Shown here piece after piece: positions 1 through 5,091 of a stretch of DNA of 7,651 nucleotides. Both the position numbers and the translations under genes were made by a program. The stretch's first letter is position 1. Each line of letters starts with the position of its first letter. This stretch comes from Bacteroidota bacterium. GTDB taxonomy: Bacteria; Bacteroidota; Bacteroidia; Chitinophagales; Chitinophagaceae. The stretch is from contig JAEWAC010000167.1 of the NCBI GenBank assembly GCA_023391895.1, positions 1 to 7,651 on the forward strand. The letters run 5' to 3'. The notes under the pieces are model-generated. The model searched no databases and was not told where the DNA came from. It saw nothing but the letters and a program-made list of their open reading frames with translations.

Positions 1-62
1 GGTTTATTGCGGGTGCTTACTAACAACTGGTGGCAAGGTACTTAAAACCTATAGCCGCTGAG

Positions 63-81
63 ATCCCTCCTTCGTCGGGAT
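63..81. repeat. Dispersed hairpin repeat element, copy 1 (degenerate)
   Basis: ATCCC (63-67) pairs with GGGAT (77-81) around a loop containing TTCG, and the stem is followed by GAC. The inner stem is imperfect (T opposite C). The layout, a short stem ending in GGGAT followed by GAC, is shared with the copy at 177-197. It resembles small dispersed intergenic hairpin repeats of other bacteria, such as the ATTCCC-N8-GGGAAT dRS3 type of Neisseria, although common descent is not implied. Confidence 0.5.
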
Positions 82-176
82 GACGGGGTAAGCGGTAGAT
101 GAAAAATAGCCTGCCTGAAAGGGCTACAACCAGAAGGGAACAACTGCTTTAAAAACCCATGCTGCAGGTGCACCAG

Positions 177-197
177 ATTCCGGATGGAGTCCGGGAT
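177..197. repeat. Dispersed hairpin repeat element, copy 2
   Basis: ATTCCGGA (177-184) and TCCGGGAT (190-197) form an 8-bp stem with one G·T pair and a 5-base TGGAG loop. The stem is followed by GACAGG, against GACGGG after copy 1. The two copies share the terminal GGGAT-GAC but differ in the inner stem, as expected of a mobile or dispersed hairpin family whose stems change while keeping base pairing. Confidence 0.55.
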
Positions 198-286
198 GAC
201 AGGTGGGAGAAATTAAAAAGCGCAGATAGCTTAAAAACAACCCCTGGACCATTTAACTTCTTCAAAAACCCATGTGCTTTTTACCC

Positions 287-304
287 ATCTGTGAAATCTG
301 TGAT
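287..304. repeat. 9-base tandem repeat ATCTGTGAA/ATCTGTGAT
   Basis: Two adjacent 9-base units, ATCTGTGAA at 287-295 and ATCTGTGAT at 296-304, differ only in the last base. From memory, similar AATCTGTG-type doublets occur between genes in Bacteroidota genomes. A role cannot be told from this single copy. Confidence 0.45.
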
Positions 305-372
305 TCAAAAAGCCATATACCTGATGGCACCAACAGTAGCAGCATCTCGTCGGAAGGTTTACAAAAGGCCAT

Positions 373-403
373 AAAAAAATCCCTCCGGATGAGGAGGGAT
401 TTT
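373..403 (-). terminator. Rho-independent terminator of the exb-tonB operon
   Basis: Positions 376-386 (AAAATCCCTCC) and 393-403 (GGAGGGATTTT) are perfect complements, giving an 11-bp stem with a 6-base loop (387-392). Read on the minus strand, the stem is followed by an unbroken run of T (seven T from 379 to 373, partly shared with the stem). It begins 24 bases past the tonB stop codon. The plus-strand reading also ends in TTTT, so it may act in both directions, but the stronger T tract serves the minus-strand operon. Confidence 0.93.
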
Positions 404-427
404 GAAGCTTATGACTTGAGATACTAA

Positions 428-1255
428 TCATTCTTCAGAAACCACAAAGGTAATGGGCTGCTTGCGGTAGGCTTTTACCTGCCGGCCGTTTTGCACGGCG
501 GGGTTCCACTTGTTGGCCTTTTTAATGGCACGGATGGCTTCTTCTTCCATACCGTAACCATGGTTGGTCAGGGCTTTTACGTCACTGATGCTACCTTCTC
601 TGTCCACGATAAACTGAACAATTACGGTATACTGGCCTGCAGGCGCTCCGTTGTTCACCGGGGTTTCAGGGTTCAAGGTTCTTTGCAGAAACTTGCTCCA
701 GTCACCGGCATAGGAGGCTTCGATCTCCACCTTAGTAAATACCTTGTTTTCGTCTTCCTGCTTGGGGGCTTCTACCACCTGCTTGCCTTCATCCACTACA
801 GGAGGCGTAGCAATACCCAGGTCTTTAATACCTTCCTGACTTACTACGTCAATTTTAGTATCCTGCAACTGTTCTACCTCAGGTGGAATTTCTTCTTGTT
901 TTACTTCCTCGTCTTTTTTAATAACGGGAGGCGTAAACTTGGTCATTTCCACTTTTGGAGGTTCCACCTGTTGGGGCGGGGGCGGCGGGGGCGGTTCAGG
1001 CTGCTTTTCTTCTTCCTGTTTGATGTCCTCCAATACCACATCTCTTACCACAATCTGGGCATCTTTATCGTCTTCCAGTGATTTGACCAGGAAAGAGCTC
1101 AGGAAGATCAGCAACGCAGCGCCAATGGTAACCACCATGGCGGTAATGATGCGTCGGTTATACGTTTTTCTGAGCTCATAAGCACCGTAAGCTTTGTTAC
1201 GGCCTTCGAACACCAGATCCAGTACATCTGATTGTAAAATTTTGTTCGGTTCCAT
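428..1255 (-). CDS. tonB: TonB energy-transducing protein
   Basis: TonB spans the periplasm and passes energy from the ExbB/ExbD proton channel to outer-membrane TonB-dependent receptors. The 275 residues show an N-terminal cytoplasmic segment typical of Bacteroidota TonB (FEGRNKAYGAYELRK, 16-30), one membrane anchor (about 36-58), and a long acidic, proline-rich periplasmic spacer (about 60-175) with seven consecutive prolines at 88-94. The C-terminal TonB domain (about 180-273) contains YTVIVQFIVDREGSI (209-223), AIRAIKKANKWNPAVQNG (240-257) and the closing PITFVV strand (267-272). The start lies 58 bases after the exbD2 stop, behind an A-rich leader (ACAAACAAAGAC) without a clear Shine-Dalgarno site. 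It is the last gene of the operon, followed by a strong terminator. The family is certain; which receptors it serves cannot be told here. Confidence 0.95.
   Translation of the reverse strand: MEPNKILQSDVLDLVFEGRNKAYGAYELRKTYNRRIITAMVVTIGAALLIFLSSFLVKSLEDDKDAQIVVRDVVLEDIKQEEEKQPEPPPPPPPQQVEPPKVEMTKFTPPVIKKDEEVKQEEIPPEVEQLQDTKIDVVSQEGIKDLGIATPPVVDEGKQVVEAPKQEDENKVFTKVEIEASYAGDWSKFLQRTLNPETPVNNGAPAGQYTVIVQFIVDREGSISDVKALTNHGYGMEEEAIRAIKKANKWNPAVQNGRQVKAYRKQPITFVVSEE
973..994 (+). other. G-rich tract with quadruplex potential inside tonB
   Basis: On the plus strand, G runs of 4, 5, 2, 5 and 2 are separated by single C bases (973-976, 978-982, 984-985, 987-991, 993-994). This is the complement of the codons for prolines 88-94 of TonB. 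Only three runs reach three or more G, so it misses the strict four-run rule, but a two-layer quadruplex is possible. The G-rich strand is the template strand for tonB, so the mRNA is C-rich here. Confidence 0.4.
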
Positions 1256-1279
1256 TGTCTTTGTTTGTAGTTTGATGCA

Positions 1280-1307
1280 AGCATGATTCGTTTTCCATAA
1301 TCATGCT
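1280..1307. repeat. Perfect 9-bp inverted repeat between exbD2 and tonB
   Basis: AGCATGATT (1280-1288) and AATCATGCT (1299-1307) are exact complements around a 10-base spacer. The element fills about half of the 58-base gap, 24 bases before the tonB start codon. On the minus-strand transcript the stem is followed by TGCATCAAAC, with no T run, so it is not a normal intrinsic terminator. An mRNA processing or stability hairpin, or a protein-binding palindrome, would fit equally well. Confidence 0.6.
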
Positions 1308-1313
1308 GCCAGA

Positions 1314-1931
1314 TTATTGTACGCCGTTGCTTGCTTCGGTCTTTTTAATCAACTCTTCTTCTACCGGCAAAATGTCTACCATAGCGTAACGTTTTACTAC
1401 GTTGATGGTCATTTCGTCCAGCATATCCACCGTGTTCTTATAAGTTGCATCCGGGTTGGGCTTGATCACCACTACAAAGTCACGGTCCAGACAGGACTTT
1501 GGATCTCCGTTATTACGGGCACGAATTTCCTCGCACTGCTTGTTGTGGTAGTGCTTGGCTATGACATCTTTTTTAGTGTTAATGACCACATCGCGGATAC
1601 CCTTGAAGTTGGTTGAGTTAAAGTTGGAAGCGTCCGGAGCCAATTCACCAGTGTACCAGTACACCTGGTCGCCTTTGCCCAGCAAAATGGTCATTGCACC
1701 AGAGGCCTTTACCTCCTGCTGTTGTTCCGGGTTCTTTTCATCCTTGGGCATATTGAGCGCCATGGTTGAAGGCGTACTCATCGTGGCCGTAAAGATGAAA
1801 AACGTAATCAATAAGAAACCAAGGTCCACCATCGGGGTCATATCCACACGGGTGGAAAGGCGTTTCGCCTTTTTGACCCCTGGGCCTTTTTTATGGCCAC
1901 CATCGCCACCGCCGGTATCTAAACTTGCCAT
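1314..1931 (-). CDS. exbD: ExbD/TolR family biopolymer transport protein (second copy)
   Basis: This is a proton-channel partner of ExbB that couples proton flow to TonB movement. The 205 residues comprise a basic, glycine-rich cytoplasmic N-terminus (1-29), a single membrane helix (about 32-52) containing MTPMVDLGFLLITFF, and a periplasmic domain. D36 matches the essential membrane aspartate of ExbD (D25 in E. coli). The periplasmic part ends in a typical ExbD fold (DFVVVIKPNPDATYKNTVDM, 151-170, then an amphipathic helix). Compared with the roughly 140-residue E. coli protein it has about 60 extra residues, mostly between the membrane helix and the last strand, including two cysteines (C133, C147) that could form a disulfide. 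It starts 27 bases after the exbD1 stop, preceded by an A-rich leader. It differs greatly from exbD1, so it is not a recent duplicate. Confidence 0.93.
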   Translation of the reverse strand: MASLDTGGGDGGHKKGPGVKKAKRLSTRVDMTPMVDLGFLLITFFIFTATMSTPSTMALNMPKDEKNPEQQQEVKASGAMTILLGKGDQVYWYTGELAPDASNFNSTNFKGIRDVVINTKKDVIAKHYHNKQCEEIRARNNGDPKSCLDRDFVVVIKPNPDATYKNTVDMLDEMTINVVKRYAMVDILPVEEELIKKTEASNGVQ

Positions 1932-1958
1932 TGGGTTATTTTTTTAATGTTTTGAAAA

Positions 1959-2636
1959 TTATTCTTCTGTTGCCGCTGCGCCGCCCCTTACCTGATTACG
2001 GGCCAGGTCAGTTCCCTGCGGCACCCCTTCCGGAGTCGTGATCAGCTGGTACTTGAACTGTTCGTTCTTGCGCAATGCATCGATGATACCTTTGAATACA
2101 GGGTATTTGGCTGCATTATCGCCTTTTACCAGGTAGCTGATTTTTTTACCGGCAAAAGCGGTGATACCATCACGAACCCAGTAATACAGCTCGTTATTAG
2201 TAGAGTCTGTAACCGGTATACCTTCCTGGCGTACCGTGCCACGCTGGCTTTCCGGTGTGGACAACCAGGCTTTTAACTTGGTAAAAGGTACCCCTACCGT
2301 AGAGTTTTTAACAAAGCTGGCCATTTCAGCATCTGTGAGACCCAGGTTGCGCACCTTGTTCAGGTTTTGGATCAGATTCAGCTTCAGGGCATCATCTTCT
2401 TTCTTTTCCGTTTGCATGGTAAAGAATACACGGCCGTCTTTATCCATTTCAATCAAAAGTCCATTAGTCTGCTGCAGTTCTTTTGAGGAAACTGAGTGAG
2501 GCGTGGTGATCTCTACCGGCTCCGGTGGCTTCATCTTGGTAGCCATGATAAAAAAGGTCAGAATCAGGAACGCGATGTCCACAAAGGGCGTCATGTCCGT
2601 ATCTGCCGCTTTTTTTGGAATTTTTATTGCTGGCAT
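1959..2636 (-). CDS. exbD: ExbD/TolR family biopolymer transport protein (first copy)
   Basis: This is the first of two ExbD proteins in the cluster, expected to form a channel with ExbB in the inner membrane. The 225 residues start with a short basic cytoplasmic tail (1-13), followed by one membrane helix (about 15-34) with DMTPFVDIAFLILTFFIM. D20 is the equivalent of the proton-carrying aspartate. The periplasmic region is long: residues about 40-160 have no counterpart of this size in E. coli ExbD (about 140 residues), and the end (ISYLVKGDNAAKYPVFKGII, 166-185, then ITTPEG) matches the family's C-terminal domain. The start lies 63 bases after the exbB stop behind an AT-rich leader without a Shine-Dalgarno site. 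With two unlike ExbD proteins, a mixed ExbD dimer in the channel is plausible, but this is inference. Confidence 0.93.
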   Translation of the reverse strand: MPAIKIPKKAADTDMTPFVDIAFLILTFFIMATKMKPPEPVEITTPHSVSSKELQQTNGLLIEMDKDGRVFFTMQTEKKEDDALKLNLIQNLNKVRNLGLTDAEMASFVKNSTVGVPFTKLKAWLSTPESQRGTVRQEGIPVTDSTNNELYYWVRDGITAFAGKKISYLVKGDNAAKYPVFKGIIDALRKNEQFKYQLITTPEGVPQGTDLARNQVRGGAAATEE

Positions 2637-2699
2637 ATTTTAAAAATCAATTTAGTACTGAGATGCAATAGTTTCAAAAATCCATAAACAATCTGCCGC

Positions 2700-3569
2700 T
2701 TATTTGTATAAGGTAGCAAAAGATTGTGTTAAAGTGAAACCAGACTCATCAATACCGTATGTAATCGAGTCAATCTTAGTAGTGAACACGTTGTACATAA
2801 CCAGGGCCAAAGCTGATGTACCGATACCCAGGGCTGTGTTATACAGGGCCTCGGAGATACCTACCGCCAGGTTAGATGCAGCGCCGGCACCACCTTCAGC
2901 ACCAAGAGCCGCAAAGGAACGGATCATACCCATAACCGTACCCAACAGGGCTACCAGGGTACCCAGAGAAACGATGGTGGATAAGAATACCAGGTTTTTT
3001 TGCAGCATGGGCAGTTCCAAAGCGGTGGCTTCTTCAACCTCCTGCTGGATGGAAGCTACTTTTTGCTCCATGTTGAACTCGGTGTTGTTGATCATTTCTT
3101 TGTAACGGCGCAAACCGGCTTTCATTACGTTAGCTACAGAACCGCGTTGTTTGTCGCACTCAGCCAAAGCTGCATCGATGTTGCGGTTGGCCAGGTGGTA
3201 CTGTACTTTACGAATGAAGTCAGAAATAGAACCTTTACCCAAAGCTTTGCGGATGGTTAACAAGCGCTCGATTGAAAACACAAACACCATCAGTAACAAA
3301 CCAATCAGTAAGGGTACGATGATACCACCCTCGTAAATGGCATTGAAGGCATTTTTAGGACCTAAGTGGTGCGGCCAGAAACCACCGGCGGGATCGGGTT
3401 GATTAAAACCGCTGGGGTCGCCCATTATAAATCTCCAGATGCTATAACCGGCTACAATACACAAAATTGGTGCAAGCCATGAGATAGCATTACCGCTTTT
3501 TTTAGGTTGAACTGAGGTAGACTTAACAGTAGAAGTAGTCGTGGTTGCAGCTGGTCTTTGTTCTGCCAT
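2700..3569 (-). CDS. exbB: ExbB/TolQ/MotA family proton channel protein
   Basis: This is the inner-membrane proton channel component that drives TonB together with ExbD. The 289 residues hold a Thr/Ser-rich N-tail (1-27), an extra membrane helix (about 28-48), a periplasmic loop (about 49-75), a second helix (about 79-100), a large cytoplasmic domain (about 101-183), and two C-terminal helices (about 184-211 and 232-258). The channel signatures are LLGTVMGMIRSF (199-209) and ISEALYNTALGIG (228-240). T201, E230 and T235 correspond by position to E. coli ExbB T148, E176 and T181. E. coli ExbB has three helices (about 244 residues), so the first helix here is additional and would place the N-terminus in the cytoplasm. 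It is the first gene of the exbB-exbD-exbD-tonB operon, behind a 179-bp gap. A TolQ role in a Tol system is less likely because tonB is in the same operon. Confidence 0.94.
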   Translation of the reverse strand: MAEQRPAATTTTSTVKSTSVQPKKSGNAISWLAPILCIVAGYSIWRFIMGDPSGFNQPDPAGGFWPHHLGPKNAFNAIYEGGIIVPLLIGLLLMVFVFSIERLLTIRKALGKGSISDFIRKVQYHLANRNIDAALAECDKQRGSVANVMKAGLRRYKEMINNTEFNMEQKVASIQQEVEEATALELPMLQKNLVFLSTIVSLGTLVALLGTVMGMIRSFAALGAEGGAGAASNLAVGISEALYNTALGIGTSALALVMYNVFTTKIDSITYGIDESGFTLTQSFATLYK

Positions 3570-3626
3570 GATCTTAATTTTTAGTGTTGTTAATGTTTGT
3601 TTTTATTGTCCAGATTTTTAAGGTCA

Positions 3627-3694
3627 CAATTCTAAGGAAAAAATGTGTTAAAAGTTTTTAAGTTCCCGTTTTTTTTCTGCTTAATTCAAACTAA
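3627..3694 (-). promoter_or_regulatory. Candidate promoter region of the exb-tonB operon
   Basis: The 179-bp AT-rich gap before exbB is the only sizeable gap ahead of the operon and is where a promoter is expected. Two sites on the minus strand miss the Bacteroidota -7 consensus TAnnTTTG by one base: TTAGTTTG (3694-3687) and TAGAATTG (3634-3627). The second would give a leader of about 50 bases, very rich in A, which is usual before genes of this phylum. Neither has a clear TTTG box near -33, so the exact site is uncertain. No operator or riboswitch was recognised. Confidence 0.25.
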
Positions 3695-3748
3695 ATGATA
3701 AAGCTTTGATTTTTTCTTCTTACTATCCGACGCGTAAATTAGCGTTTG

Positions 3749-5023
3749 TTACTCATACCGCAAAGCTTCTATGGGGTTCAGTTTACCGGCCTTCAGTGCA
3801 GGATACAAACCAGCCAGCAGTCCAACCAAGGTACAAATCAAAATTCCATACATGACCCACTTCCAGGGTACTACAAATCCGGTATCTAATATCATGGAAA
3901 AAAGGTTACCGACCAAGATGCCTAAAACAATTCCAATTACTGCACCCAAGATACTGATTATTACTGCTTCAGTCAAAAACTGCTGACGCACTGTTTTGCT
4001 CTTTCCGCCAATGGCTTTGATCAGGCCCACTTCCTTGGTGCGCTCTGTAACCGAAACCAGCATAATGTTCATTAACCCGATGGCGGCGCCAATCAGGGTG
4101 ATCAGTCCGATAACGGTAACCGAAACGGTTAAAAACCCAAGACTGTTCATGGCTTTCTCCGCAATACTGTCGCTTCTGTCCATAACAAAATTGCTTTCTT
4201 CTGTTATATTCAGCTTTCGTATGCCTCTGAAAATGCCTTCCGCTTCGCCCATCGCCTCGTCTACCTGGTTCAGATCGTTTGTTTTTACACCTATTGAGTA
4301 AGAGTTACGGGAGCTAAAATTCCGGTCAATATTCCTGTAGCTGGCAATCACTATATTGTCCCTGCTGAAGCCGAAAGAAGAGCCTTTACTGTTCAAAACA
4401 CCAATTACCCGGTAGGGTAAGTTATTGACACGTATGACCTGATTAACAGCCTTTTCCTCTCTTTGCTTAAACAATTTATGGGCCACATCATAACCAATCA
4501 CACAAACGGCTTGCCCCCCCTGTACCTCCTGCCGGGTAAAGTTGCGGCCCGCCAGTATTTCAAGGCCATTTAATGTCAAATAGTTATCATCTCCGCCAAA
4601 TAAAAATACGTTGGGGCTTGACTTTATATTTTTATGCGAAACGGTATTATTCCGGCCCGCTATGGTAGAGATTCCGGCCACACCGGGAAAGCGATACCGT
4701 TGAATAAATTGCTCAGCCTCATCAAGGGTAATGGGTTTGTCCAGGTTGGACTTTTTTTCTTTCCGGGCGCCTTTCTTTTCTACTTTCAACTCGTTGTTGC
4801 CCCCGCCAAAGCGGATGTTCCGCTCCTTGAAACGAACGGTAAAACCATTGGCGCCCATGGTGGAAAAACTTTCAGTAAGCTTTTGATTCATAGCCTGTAT
4901 GGCGGTAATAATGCCCACCAGCGCCATAATGCCAAAGGCAATGATAGCCACCGTAATGCCCGTTCGTAATTTGTTGCTGCGTACGGTACGATAGGCTAAT
5001 GACAAGACATCCTGATTATTCAT
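3749..5023 (-). CDS. ABC transporter permease, MacB/FtsX type
   Basis: This is an inner-membrane subunit of a MacB-type ABC exporter or mechanotransmitter; the substrate is unknown. Counting from the ATG at 5023 gives 424 residues: a short cytoplasmic start (LAYRTVRSNKLRTGIT, 9-24), TM1 (about 21-43), a periplasmic MacB core domain (about 45-285), and a C-terminal FtsX domain with three helices (about 286-315, 345-372, 381-400). The coupling segment ERTKEVGLIKAIGGKSKTV (317-335) contacts the ATPase in this family, and the protein ends in the typical ALKAGKLNPIEALRYE (409-424 region). A very basic stretch (KVEKKGARKEKKSN, about 70-83) sits in the periplasmic domain. An upstream ATG at 5062 is in frame but falls beyond the hairpin at 5032-5059, and the family N-terminus fits 5023 better. 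No ATPase gene adjoins it in this window. It follows nuoN by 68 bases on the same strand, and exbB begins 179 bases later. Confidence 0.88.
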   Translation of the reverse strand: MNNQDVLSLAYRTVRSNKLRTGITVAIIAFGIMALVGIITAIQAMNQKLTESFSTMGANGFTVRFKERNIRFGGGNNELKVEKKGARKEKKSNLDKPITLDEAEQFIQRYRFPGVAGISTIAGRNNTVSHKNIKSSPNVFLFGGDDNYLTLNGLEILAGRNFTRQEVQGGQAVCVIGYDVAHKLFKQREEKAVNQVIRVNNLPYRVIGVLNSKGSSFGFSRDNIVIASYRNIDRNFSSRNSYSIGVKTNDLNQVDEAMGEAEGIFRGIRKLNITEESNFVMDRSDSIAEKAMNSLGFLTVSVTVIGLITLIGAAIGLMNIMLVSVTERTKEVGLIKAIGGKSKTVRQQFLTEAVIISILGAVIGIVLGILVGNLFSMILDTGFVVPWKWVMYGILICTLVGLLAGLYPALKAGKLNPIEALRYE

Positions 5024-5031
5024 GTAATAAA

Positions 5032-5059
5032 GAAGGTCTACTAAAATTAGTAAACCTTC
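5032..5059 (-). terminator. Hairpin between nuoN and the permease, possible nuo terminator
   Basis: Positions 5032-5044 (GAAGGTCTACTAA) and 5047-5059 (TTAGTAAACCTTC) pair over 13 bases with one mismatch and a 2-base turn (in practice probably a 4-base loop). Read on the minus strand the stem is followed by TTTATTAC and then the permease ATG at 5023. The T tract is short and interrupted, so termination may be partial. It lies 32 bases past the nuoN stop. The alternatives are an attenuating or processing hairpin covering the permease ribosome entry site. Confidence 0.55.
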
Positions 5060-5091
5060 CAAACAGTTGCGATTATTTTTAAAAACCTATA

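Larger units (their letters stand above)
1..372. other. Intergenic region with degenerate repeats, no gene seen
   Basis: This stretch lies beyond the terminator of the exb-tonB operon. The only open frame of any length (159-374, plus strand, 71 codons) runs through a repeat hairpin and into the terminator stem, and its translation resembles no family I know, so I do not call it. What is visible is repeat material: two hairpins at 63-81 and 177-197, an AACAACTG octamer at 22-29 and again at 139-146, AAAAACCCATG at 151-161 and 264-274, and a 9-base tandem repeat at 287-304. Similar spacings (117, 114 and 113 bases) suggest a decayed tandem duplication of about 115 bases. No tRNA or rRNA was recognised. 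Confidence 0.6.

Noticed and set aside
312..328. GCCAT/ATGGC small hairpin
   Set aside because: A 5-bp stem with a 7-base loop is expected by chance and is not linked to a T tract or a gene end.
159..374. Plus-strand open frame of 71 codons in the left intergenic region
   Set aside because: It crosses a repeat hairpin and ends in the terminator stem, has no recognisable domain, and its composition looks like translated repeat DNA.
491..1081. Long plus-strand frame (196 codons) opposite tonB
   Set aside because: It is a shadow of tonB: the translation is rich in Phe, Leu, Arg and Gly as expected from the complement of the acidic, proline-rich spacer, and the minus-strand frame is a clear TonB.
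3700..3707. AAAGCTTT palindrome in the exbB leader
   Set aside because: An 8-base palindrome in AT-rich DNA is unremarkable and does not extend further.
3731..3748. Possible terminator just after the permease stop (CGC...GCG)
   Set aside because: Only three outer base pairs form before mismatches, and no T run follows on the minus strand.
5024..5062. Longer permease start at the ATG at 5062
   Set aside because: It would add 13 residues coded by the hairpin; the family pattern begins close to the ATG at 5023.
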